Assembly: GCA_023252315.1 (NCBI GenBank)
Contig: JAJPEB010000005.1
Location: forward strand, 1-20,455
Source of the DNA: Candidatus Woesearchaeota archaeon
GTDB taxonomy: Archaea > Nanobdellota > Nanobdellia > Woesearchaeales > UBA525
Direction of reading: 5' to 3'
DNA: 20,455 nucleotides
In this document: one piece after another, positions 15,228 to 20,455 of the stretch
How positions within the stretch are numbered: position 1 is the stretch's first letter
Layout of the letters: each line of letters opens with the position of its first letter
The notes under the pieces: generated by a model
What the model was told of the DNA's origin: nothing
The model's database searches: none
The model's input: the letters and a program-made list of their open reading frames with translations, nothing else
Program-made: the position numbers and the translations under genes

Positions 15228-15324
15228 GGCGCTGCGGAGTTCATACTGCAACTCCGTTGCAGGCTTTACGAAAATCGGGCTGCATGAATCGCCCGATTTT
15301 CTGGCAGCGCTCCAAGGCAGCGCC
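15228..15324 (+). promoter_or_regulatory. Candidate structured RNA element between rmlD and rmlA
   Basis: The 169-nt spacer 15213-15381 can form several perfect stems. Hairpin A: CGGAGTT (15235-15241) with AACTCCG (15250-15256). Hairpin B: CTGCAAC (15246-15252) with GTTGCAG (15256-15262), mutually exclusive with A. Hairpin C: GAAAATCGGGC (15270-15280) with GCCCGATTTTC (15291-15301), 11 bp around a 10-nt loop. A closing stem GCGCTGC (15229-15235) can pair with GCAGCGC at 15304-15310, or in an 8-bp version with a second copy at 15317-15324. Together they form a multi-branch structure with two alternative states ahead of rmlA. A regulatory or processing role is inferred. Confidence 0.5.
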
Positions 15325-15369
15325 GGTCGTCGTCCCCAGTCCGTACAGGAGAGTCAGAACGCAGATCGT

Positions 15370-15375
15370 AGGTGG
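15370..15375 (+). promoter_or_regulatory. Shine-Dalgarno sequence of rmlA
   Basis: AGGTGG lies 6 nt before ATG 15382. It fixes the rmlA start and shows that this internal gene uses a leadered initiation signal. Confidence 0.6.
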
Positions 15376-15381
15376 CACATC

Positions 15382-16098
15382 ATGAAAGGCATCATCCTCG
15401 CGGGCGGCACCGGGTCCAGGCTCGCGCCCATGACGAACGTCACGAACAAGCACCTGCTCCCCGTCTACGACAGGCCGATGGTCATGCACCCGCTCGGCAT
15501 GCTCGTCGATGTCGGCATCAAGGAGATCATGATCGTCGCGGGCAAGGGCCACGCGGGCCACTTCCTCGAGCTGCTCGGCTCGGGCGCAGACCTCGGCATC
15601 AGGCTCAGCTACGCCGTGCAGGAGAAGCCCGGCGGCATCGCGCAGGCGCTCGCGCACACGGAGGATTTCGCGGACGGCGGCAGCGTCGCGGTCGTGCTCG
15701 GCGACAACATCTTCGGCGATCGCCTCGACCTCTCGGGGTTCTCGAAGGGGGCGCGCATCCACCTCAAGGAGGTCGACGACGCGCAGCGCTTCGGCGTGGC
15801 GACGCTCGAGGGCAGCAAGGTCACGAGGATCGTCGAGAAGCCCGAGCGCCCGGAGACCCGCTACGCGGTGACCGGCCTCTACCTCTACGACGCGCAGGTG
15901 TACGGCTTCATCCGCGCGCTGCGCCCCTCGCCGCGCGGCGAGCTCGAGATCACGGACGTCAACAACAAGTACATCGAGAAGGGGCAGATGGAGGCGCGCG
16001 TCATCAGCGGGTTCTGGACGGACGCGGGCACGGTCGAGAGCCTCTATCGCGCATCGACGCTGGTGCGGGAGCTTCGCCATGGACGTCGAGAGGACTGA
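15382..16098 (+). CDS. rmlA: Glucose-1-phosphate thymidylyltransferase
   Basis: The 238-residue nucleotidyltransferase opens with MKGIILAGGTGSRLAPMT, the nucleotide-binding signature, followed by NKHLLPVYDRPMV with the substrate-contacting Lys. The metal-site GDN is at residues 107-109. It joins dTTP and glucose-1-phosphate to make dTDP-glucose, the first step of the pathway. It is shorter than bacterial RmlA (about 290), missing the C-terminal region, as is common in archaeal short forms. The open frame extends upstream to GTG 15226, but those residues resemble nothing in the family and the Shine-Dalgarno site favours ATG 15382. Its 3' end overlaps rmlC by 20 bp. Confidence 0.92.
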   Translation: MKGIILAGGTGSRLAPMTNVTNKHLLPVYDRPMVMHPLGMLVDVGIKEIMIVAGKGHAGHFLELLGSGADLGIRLSYAVQEKPGGIAQALAHTEDFADGGSVAVVLGDNIFGDRLDLSGFSKGARIHLKEVDDAQRFGVATLEGSKVTRIVEKPERPETRYAVTGLYLYDAQVYGFIRALRPSPRGELEITDVNNKYIEKGQMEARVISGFWTDAGTVESLYRASTLVRELRHGRRED

Positions 16099-16636
16099 CA
16101 TCGAGGGCGTGCTCGTCATCACGCCGCAGGCCTATCTCGACGACCGCGGCCTCTTCTTCGAGGCGTACGTCGAGGAGCGGTACGCGCAGCTTGGCATCCC
16201 GCGCTTCGTGCAGGACAACGAGTCGCTCTCGCGCAGGGGAGTGCTGCGCGGCATGCACCTGCAGCTCCCGCCGTTCGCGCAGGGCAAGCTCGTGCGCGCG
16301 CTGGTCGGCGAGATCCTCGACGTCGCGGTCGACGTGCGCGCGGGATCGAGGACGTTCGGCAGGCACGTCGCGGTCGTGCTCTCGCACGAGAACCGCAAGC
16401 AGCTGTGGATCCCCCCCGGCTTCGCGCACGGGTTCGTCGTGCGCTCGGACCAGGCGCTCGTGCTCTACCGCTGCACGAAGGAGTACCGCAAGGAGCTCGA
16501 GCGCAGCGTGCTCTGGAGCGACCCCGCGCTCGCGATAGGCTGGGGCGTCGAGAAGCCGATCCTCTCCGATCGCGACGCCGCGGCCCCGGCGCTCGCGCAG
16601 GTCGAGAAAGAGCTCTCGAAGGTCAAGTGGACGTGA
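16079..16636 (+). CDS. rmlC: dTDP-4-dehydrorhamnose 3,5-epimerase
   Basis: A 185-residue cupin. The sugar-ring signature DDRGLFFEAY, the catalytic-base motif RGMHLQ (His60), LVRALVGEILDVAVDVR and PPGFAHGFVV are all present in family order, and the catalytic Tyr is probably in LYRCTKEY. It inverts C3 and C5 of dTDP-4-keto-6-deoxyglucose, the third step of dTDP-rhamnose synthesis. It overlaps rmlA by 20 bp, indicating tight coupling, and completes rmlBDAC. It converges with the 16652 gene with 15 bp between stops. Confidence 0.94.
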   Translation: MDVERTDIEGVLVITPQAYLDDRGLFFEAYVEERYAQLGIPRFVQDNESLSRRGVLRGMHLQLPPFAQGKLVRALVGEILDVAVDVRAGSRTFGRHVAVVLSHENRKQLWIPPGFAHGFVVRSDQALVLYRCTKEYRKELERSVLWSDPALAIGWGVEKPILSDRDAAAPALAQVEKELSKVKWT

Positions 16637-16651
16637 GAGGGAGTTTCCGGA

Positions 16652-17254
16652 TCACTTGAAGAGCCGCATGACCTCGGGTCTCGCGAGCGTCACGTCGGGA
16701 CTGCGCAGCCGGACGTAGAGCCCGATGGTCTCGTCGAGCACATAGTCCGCCGGCTTTCCTGCGGCAGCCTTGTCGCGCGCCGTGACGCAATCGATCGCAT
16801 ACGAGCAGCCCACATCCTCGAGCGCATCGCGGGCTTGCCGGGGGTCGAACGCGCCGAAATCGCCACTCCAGCCGTGTGCGCGGAGCCGTACGTACGCATC
16901 GTCCACGCCTCGCTCTTGCGCCAGAGAGAGGATGGGGGAGATCTTCCTCGGGGTCTCGCAGTCGCCGAAGAGCGTGAAGACAGCCATGATGTCCTGGCCA
17001 GGATCGTAGGTGAGCTTGTCGGGATGGCCTTCAGGCAGCCTGTCGAGCAGGTCGTACAGCTCGCAGCCGCCCGATAGGCGGCCTCCGCCTTGCAGCTGCG
17101 TCGCGCCTGCCTCGTGCATCCCTGCGGCGATGGAGCTGTGGTAGGAGTCTGCGGGTCCGAGATAGAGATGCGTCTTCTTCCCTCGCTTCCCGGGGACGAA
17201 CTTCATGGTGTCGCTTATCGATATCCCTGCACGCAGCTCCTGGACAGTCCCCAT
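16652..17254 (-). CDS. Hypothetical protein
   Basis: A 200-residue cytoplasmic-looking protein that I do not recognise. Notable stretches are KKTHLYLGPADSYHSSIAAG, then a glycine loop QGGGRLSGGCELYDLL, which together look like a beta strand plus ligand-binding loops, and YDPGQDIMAVFTLFGDCETP, a likely core strand with acidic end. ATG 17254 is chosen because a TATA box at 17277-17285 lies 27 nt upstream. The longer reading to 17293 would start upstream of that promoter. Codon use is less GC-biased than in the rml genes. It converges with rmlC and lies downstream of the 5S rRNA on the same strand, but has its own promoter. Confidence 0.65.
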   Translation of the reverse strand: MGTVQELRAGISISDTMKFVPGKRGKKTHLYLGPADSYHSSIAAGMHEAGATQLQGGGRLSGGCELYDLLDRLPEGHPDKLTYDPGQDIMAVFTLFGDCETPRKISPILSLAQERGVDDAYVRLRAHGWSGDFGAFDPRQARDALEDVGCSYAIDCVTARDKAAAGKPADYVLDETIGLYVRLRSPDVTLARPEVMRLFK

Positions 17255-17276
17255 TCCGCAGTGGTGCGAGAAGGGA

Positions 17277-17285
17277 TTATTTATA
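17277..17285 (-). promoter_or_regulatory. TATA box of the 16652-17254 gene
   Basis: TATAAATAA on the minus strand, centred 27 nt before ATG 17254. Confidence 0.65.
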
Positions 17286-17296
17286 GAATGCACATG

Positions 17297-17313
17297 AAGG
17301 GAGGAGAAAGGGT
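17297..17313 (-). terminator. Pyrimidine-rich terminator of 5S rRNA
   Basis: On the minus strand the 5S 3' end runs straight into a C/T tract with T3 runs, a plausible archaeal termination region. Confidence 0.4.
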
Positions 17314-17425
17314 GGACAGCGACGCTGGGTTCCCACGCTAAAACGCAGTACCGCCAGCGACGTCGGCGCTCTTTACTTCCGAGTTCGAAATGGGATCGGG
17401 TGTGACAGCGCCACTATGGCCGTCC
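17314..17425 (-). rRNA. rrf: 5S ribosomal RNA
   Basis: On the minus strand the sequence contains GATCCCATTTCGAACTCGGA followed by AGTAAAG, the conserved loop B/C core of 5S rRNA. The helix I ends pair: GGACGGC at the 5' end (17419-17425) with GCTGTCC at the 3' end (17314-17320), seven pairs with one G-U. That gives about 112 nt, slightly short for 5S, so the ends may be off by a few bases. No 16S, 23S or tRNA is nearby. A TATA box centred 27 nt before the predicted 5' end shows that it is transcribed on its own. Confidence 0.92.
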
Positions 17426-17447
17426 GGAGGCGAGGATACGCAAGGAG

Positions 17448-17456
17448 TTTATAAGG
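17448..17456 (-). promoter_or_regulatory. TATA box of 5S rRNA
   Basis: CCTTATAAA on the minus strand, centred 27 nt before the 5' end of 5S rRNA. Because that 5' end is fixed by RNA structure, this calibrates the TATA-to-start distance for the window. Confidence 0.7.
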
Positions 17457-17506
17457 GTTTCGGAGCCCCTGCGCCGACGGCGCCAGCCTCACATCGCGAA
17501 GGCGCA

Positions 17507-18016
17507 TCAGGGAGCCTCGGCACGCAGCTCGATGGGGAAGAATCCGCGCTTGCGCATCAGCTCCACCAAGACCTTGCGATGGCACATGCGCATGTCCCGC
17601 TCATAGCACACGAGCGCGCTCGTGCGCTCGCCCGCGATCGAGGCCGCGCGCGCGAAGGCCTCTCCCGCGGGCGCCGTGCGCAGGTGCAGCCTGAAATCCC
17701 TGAAGAACGCGCCGTAGTCGCGGTCCTGGCGCAGCCGCTTGCGCAATGCGCGCGGCGAGCCGAGCTCGCGCAGGTTCACGTAGGCGATGGAGCGGCGCGC
17801 GAGCGCATGCGCGAGCGCCGTCTTCGAGAAGCCCCGCTTGCGGCTCAGCGCGAGCTCGCGCACGTCGATGACCTGCGTGACGTCGTTCGCGGCGAGCGTG
17901 CGCACGAACTCCTCGACGCTAAGGCCGTCGTAGCCCATGGTGAAGAGCGCCCTGCCTGCGGGCTTTCCTGATCCGTTCGTGGGCCGCATAGCTCGCCGAG
18001 AGGGGGTCTTTCGCAT
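17507..18016 (-). CDS. DUF488 family protein
   Basis: The 169-residue protein has the DUF488 landmarks: an N-terminal LFTMGYDGLSVEEFVRTL strand-helix, DVTQVIDVRELALSRKRGFS, and the C-terminal CYERDMRMCHR motif with two Cys and a His, which is the family's conserved putative active or metal site. The biochemical role of the family is not established. ATG 18016 is supported by a TATA box at about 18043-18048, 29 nt upstream. Later in-frame ATGs at 17989 and 17940 would shorten a basic N-terminal tail that is not conserved. It lies 52 bp downstream of mdh on the same strand. Confidence 0.82.
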   Translation of the reverse strand: MRKTPSRRAMRPTNGSGKPAGRALFTMGYDGLSVEEFVRTLAANDVTQVIDVRELALSRKRGFSKTALAHALARRSIAYVNLRELGSPRALRKRLRQDRDYGAFFRDFRLHLRTAPAGEAFARAASIAGERTSALVCYERDMRMCHRKVLVELMRKRGFFPIELRAEAP

Positions 18017-18042
18017 CGAGGACGGGGGAAGGCGCGCGAGGC

Positions 18043-18048
18043 TATATG
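18043..18048 (-). promoter_or_regulatory. TATA box of the DUF488 gene
   Basis: CATATA on the minus strand, centred 29 nt before ATG 18016, in the short gap after mdh. Confidence 0.5.
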
Positions 18049-18068
18049 CGTTCCTGGCGCGAGAAGCC

Positions 18069-18995
18069 TTATGCCCTGCCGAGAGCCACGTCGGCGAGCT
18101 CCCTGACCGATGCCGCGGCCTTCGCGAGCGCCGCCTTCTCGTCGGAAGAGAGACCGATCTCGACGATCTCCAAGATCCCGCCCTCGCCGAGCCGCACGGG
18201 CACGCCGATGAACGCGCCCGAGATCCCGTACTCGCCCGAGAGCAGCGCCGCGCAGGGGACGATCTCGCCCGTGCCGTCGAGGATGGCGCGCGCCATGCGC
18301 GCGATGCAGGCCGCGGGCGCGTAGTAGGCGCTCGTGCCGAGCAGGCCCACGATCTCGGCCCCGCCCTCGCGCGCCTTCGCGACGGCGGCGTCGATGCGCT
18401 CGCGGGGAAGGGCTCGCGCGAGCGGCTCGCCCCTGACCGTGCAGCGCCCGGGCAGCGCCACCATGAGGTCGCCGTGGCTGCCGAGCACGAGCGCATGCAC
18501 GTCCTTGACGGGCACCTTCGCCTCGTGCGCGATCGCGGCGGCGAGCCGCGCGCTGTCGAGCGCCCCCGCCATCCCGACCACGCGCTCGCGCGGGAAGCCG
18601 CTCGCGGCGTGCGCGACATGGCACATGACGTCGAGCGGGTTGCTCACGACCATCATCACCGCGTGCGGCGAGCGAGCGGCCGCCTCGCGCGCGACGTCGC
18701 GCACGATCCCCGCGTTCGTGCGCACGAGGTCCTCGCGCGTCATGCCGGGCTTGCGCGCGATGCCGGCGGTGATGACGATGAGGTCCGAGCCTTTCGTAGG
18801 GCCGTACGAGTTCGCCCCCGCGATGCGCGCGTCGCGCCCCTCGGCCGCGAGCGCCTGCGCGAGATCGAGCGCCTTGCCCTGCGGGAGCCCCTCGACGATG
18901 TCGACGAGCACGATCTCGTGCGGGGTCTGCGTCGCGAGCACGTGCGCGGCGGTGGCGCCGACGTTGCCCGCGCCGACGATGGTGATCTTTGCCAT
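18069..18995 (-). CDS. mdh: Malate dehydrogenase (LDH-like type)
   Basis: The 308-residue protein interconverts malate and oxaloacetate with NAD(P)H. The dinucleotide loop GAGNVG is at 8-13, Asp32 follows as in NAD-preferring members, and the mobile loop is ARKPGMTREDL. Arg81 sits where malate enzymes have Arg and lactate enzymes have Gln, so MDH is the better call. The catalytic pair is Asp147 (in LDSARL) and His174 (in GSHGD), with Arg150 binding substrate. ATG 18995 is fixed by the MAKITIVGAG opening and a TATA box 27 nt upstream. The in-frame extension to 19196 runs through the promoter and is rejected. Confidence 0.92.
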   Translation of the reverse strand: MAKITIVGAGNVGATAAHVLATQTPHEIVLVDIVEGLPQGKALDLAQALAAEGRDARIAGANSYGPTKGSDLIVITAGIARKPGMTREDLVRTNAGIVRDVAREAAARSPHAVMMVVSNPLDVMCHVAHAASGFPRERVVGMAGALDSARLAAAIAHEAKVPVKDVHALVLGSHGDLMVALPGRCTVRGEPLARALPRERIDAAVAKAREGGAEIVGLLGTSAYYAPAACIARMARAILDGTGEIVPCAALLSGEYGISGAFIGVPVRLGEGGILEIVEIGLSSDEKAALAKAAASVRELADVALGRA

Positions 18996-19017
18996 CCCCT
19001 TGACGGGGGGATGTCGG

Positions 19018-19026
19018 TATATAAGG
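19018..19026 (-). promoter_or_regulatory. TATA box of mdh
   Basis: CCTTATATA on the minus strand, centred 27 nt before ATG 18995. TATATA is symmetric, so it could also drive plus-strand transcription starting near 19048 toward the inverted repeats. Confidence 0.65.
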
Positions 19027-19123
19027 GTTAGGGCAGTCGTGAAGAGAGAAGTTTCGTTTCCTCGGGCTGCTGCGGCGCACTCAGAAGGCCTTACGTCGCG
19101 CTCGCCTCCGGCACGAGTCGGCT

Positions 19124-19243
19124 CGGAAATGCCGTGCGTTTCCGGCCGCCGGAAATTCAGCGAATTTCCGAGCGCTCCTGGTAGACGCCAAGGCACAGGG
19201 AAATTCTCGGAATTTCCCGTGTCGGAAATCTCAAAGGTTTCCG
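19124..19243. repeat. Four 21-nt inverted repeats (CGGAAAT-TTC stems)
   Basis: Each unit is a 9-bp stem with a 3-nt loop. H1 19124-19144: CGGAAATGC/GCGTTTCCG (one T-G pair). H2 19150-19170: CGGAAATTC/GAATTTCCG (perfect). H3 19198-19218: GGGAAATTC/GAATTTCCC (perfect). H4 19223-19243: CGGAAATCT/AGGTTTCCG (one T-G pair). Stem pairs 1, 8 and 9 change on both sides together, while GGAAA/TTTCC is fixed. Centres are 26, 48 and 25 bp apart, so the units form two couples. They lie between the divergent mdh and ugd promoters. They may be repeated protein-binding sites or RNA hairpins. Confidence 0.7.
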
Positions 19244-19251
19244 AACAGCAG

Positions 19252-19350
19252 CTCCGAGAAAGGGAAAGGAAAGTCGCAAGGCCCAGAGAAGTACAAGAGA
19301 GTTAGCGAAATGGAACGTGGAGAATGAATGAAGGAAAGAACAGAGAGATG
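19252..19350. other. Purine-rich stretch in the mdh-ugd intergenic region
   Basis: The gap 18996-19407 is 412 bp with no convincing gene. Its left part holds the mdh promoter, its centre the four inverted repeats, and its right part this strand-asymmetric tract, mostly A and G on the plus strand. I see no tRNA, no clear small ORF with a start signal, and no CRISPR-type spacing. Confidence 0.4.
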
Positions 19351-19377
19351 CATTGCGTCATCTCGAGGCGCAAACAG

Positions 19378-19385
19378 TTATAAAA
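19378..19385 (+). promoter_or_regulatory. TATA box of ugd
   Basis: TTATAAAA centred 26-27 nt before ATG 19408. A GGAAATCC sequence at 19393-19400, between TATA and ATG, resembles one arm of the upstream inverted repeats. Confidence 0.7.
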
Positions 19386-19407
19386 CCGGGAAGGAAATCC
19401 TGGCTCC

Positions 19408-20455
19408 ATGGAGCGCATCAGCGTCATCGGCACCGGCTACGTCGGCCTCGTCGCGGGCGCGCTGTTCGCCTCGGTCGGCCACAAGGTCGCCTGCGCGGAC
19501 GTCGACGCCAAGAAGATCGCGCGCCTCGAGGCGGGCGAAATCCCCATCTACGAGCCCGGCCTCGCTGAGATCGTGCGCAGGGCGGTCGCAGCGGGCACGC
19601 TCAGCTTCACGGCCGACGTCCCCTCCGCCATCAAGGCCTCGCGCGTGCACGTCATCGCCGTCGGCACCCCGTCGCGCGCGGACGGCTCGTTCGATCCCGT
19701 CTACATCCTCTCCGCCGCGAAGGCGATAGGCGACGCGCTGCGCGAGGGCCAGGGCCACCACGTCGTCGTCGTCAAGAGCACGATCGACGCGCGCATGTAC
19801 GGCGAGGTGCGCGACGCGGTGCTCGAGGGGCTCGGCGAGCGCGAGGGCGTCGAGGTCGACGTCGTCTCGAACCCCGAGTTCATGGCGGAGGGCACGGCCG
19901 TGCGCGACTTCTCGAAGCCGCACCGCATCATCGTCGGCACGGACTCGCAGCGCGCGCGCGACGTCATGCTGCGCATCTACCGCGACTTCGTCAAGGACGA
20001 CCCGCACCGCATCCTCTTCATGAGCCCGCAGTCGGCGATCGTGGCGAAGCTCGCGAGCAACGGCATGCTCGCCCTCAAGGTCGCGTTCATCGACGAGATC
20101 GCGCAGTACTGCGACGCGATCGGCGCGAACGTGGAGGAGGTGCGCGTCGGCATGGGCAAGGACCCGCGCATCGGGCACCACTTCCTCTTCGCGGGACCCG
20201 GCTACGGCGGGAGCTGCTTCCCCAAGGACATCCAGGCGCTGCGCGCGAGCAGCGCGAGGGAGGGCCTCGAGCTCCCGGTCGTGGGCGCCGTCGAGCGATC
20301 GAACGACGCGCACAAGCGCTACCTCCCGCGCAAGGCCGAGGAGTTCTTCGCTGCGCGCGGCGGCATCGGGGGCAGGACGTTCGCGCTCTGGGGCCTCGCG
20401 TTCAAGGCGCGCACCGACGACGTGCGCGAGTCTCCCGCGCTCGATATCATGATGC
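19408..20455 (+). CDS. ugd: UDP-glucose 6-dehydrogenase, 3' truncated by window
   Basis: The first 349 residues are visible and the frame runs off the right edge. MERISVIGTGYVGLVAGALF gives the NAD-binding GxGxxG (8-13). EIPIYEPGL and VGTPSRADGSFD are the usual substrate and cofactor loops. The catalytic set is present with family spacing: Lys214 and Asn218 in AKLASNG, nucleophile Cys270 in GYGGSCFPKD, and Asp274. The C-terminal domain begins at about ALWGLAFKARTDDVRESP. It oxidises UDP-glucose twice to UDP-glucuronate, a precursor for surface glycans, which fits the rml operon 2.8 kb away. The start is set by the TATA box, so it is probably leaderless. Confidence 0.94.
   Translation, partial: MERISVIGTGYVGLVAGALFASVGHKVACADVDAKKIARLEAGEIPIYEPGLAEIVRRAVAAGTLSFTADVPSAIKASRVHVIAVGTPSRADGSFDPVYILSAAKAIGDALREGQGHHVVVVKSTIDARMYGEVRDAVLEGLGEREGVEVDVVSNPEFMAEGTAVRDFSKPHRIIVGTDSQRARDVMLRIYRDFVKDDPHRILFMSPQSAIVAKLASNGMLALKVAFIDEIAQYCDAIGANVEEVRVGMGKDPRIGHHFLFAGPGYGGSCFPKDIQALRASSAREGLELPVVGAVERSNDAHKRYLPRKAEEFFAARGGIGGRTFALWGLAFKARTDDVRESPALDIMM

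Noticed and set aside
15270..15301. Intrinsic terminator between rmlD and rmlA
   Set aside because: The 11-bp hairpin is strong but is followed by mixed sequence, not a T-run, and the downstream rml genes need the operon transcript.
15226..15381. In-frame 52-codon extension of rmlA from GTG 15226
   Set aside because: RmlA proteins begin at MKGIILAGG, an SD site precedes ATG 15382, and the DNA has the stem structure expected of RNA. It is kept only as an alternative.
17255..17293. Longer start for the 16652-17254 gene
   Set aside because: The extra codons overlap the TATA box at 17277-17285, leaving no promoter upstream.
17300..17460. tRNA gene in the RNA-like region
   Set aside because: The conserved GAACTCGGAAG core and the helix I pairing are those of 5S rRNA. 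No cloverleaf arms or CCA-side acceptor pairing are present.
18996..19196. N-terminal extension of malate dehydrogenase to 19196
   Set aside because: It would span the mdh TATA box and one of the inverted repeats. Family members begin at the Rossmann strand MAKITIVGAG.
19124..19243. CRISPR array
   Set aside because: The units are palindromes that vary in sequence, with gaps of 5, 27 and 4 bp. There are no constant repeats with uniform spacers and no cas genes.

Overview
The window reads as a compact, high-GC archaeal chromosome segment. The evidence is a replication factor C small subunit (rfcS), a regulator fusing an AbrB domain to a PhoU domain, a solitary 5S rRNA gene with archaeal-type sequence, and AT-rich TATA boxes centred 26-29 nt upstream of most start codons, so most first genes of transcripts look leaderless. 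Genes inside operons more often carry a Shine-Dalgarno-like sequence. I cannot place the lineage from this sequence alone. A DPANN-type archaeon (Micrarchaeota or Diapherotrites-like) is a weak guess.

Layout. 1-553: 3' end of an unrecognised gene. 550-1440 (minus): AbrB-PhoU regulator, divergent from a complete branched-chain amino acid type ABC importer, livKHMGF (1561-6030). The shared intergenic region holds iterated TGATATGAR repeats. 6125-9321: four unrecognised genes. Three encode predicted exported proteins, including a tyrosine-rich one, and the fourth (7293-7844) sits just behind the first. 9338-10300 (minus): rfcS, divergent from an endonuclease/exonuclease/phosphatase-fold gene (10399-11151). 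11209-12384: an RlmD/TrmA-like m5U methyltransferase homologue that lacks both catalytic residues of the family. 12417-13193: two small unrecognised genes. 13267-16636: the dTDP-L-rhamnose operon in the order rmlB-rmlD-rmlA-rmlC, with a 169-nt structured spacer between rmlD and rmlA. 16652-17254 (minus): unknown gene. 17314-17425 (minus): 5S rRNA with its own promoter. 17507-18995 (minus): a DUF488 gene and malate dehydrogenase. 19408 to the end: UDP-glucose 6-dehydrogenase, truncated by the window edge.

The rml operon and ugd both make nucleotide sugars (dTDP-rhamnose and UDP-glucuronate), which fits surface polysaccharide or glycoprotein synthesis. The liv system imports amino acids or related solutes and may be controlled by the neighbouring AbrB-PhoU protein.

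The most unusual signals are these. (1) Four 21-nt inverted repeats (9-bp stem, 3-nt loop) with compensatory base-pair changes lie between mdh and ugd. (2) A set of alternative hairpins lies inside the rml operon. (3) The RlmD-like protein has lost its nucleophilic Cys and its general-base Glu. (4) The TATA-to-start spacing is very regular, and the 5S gene acts as an internal calibrator.
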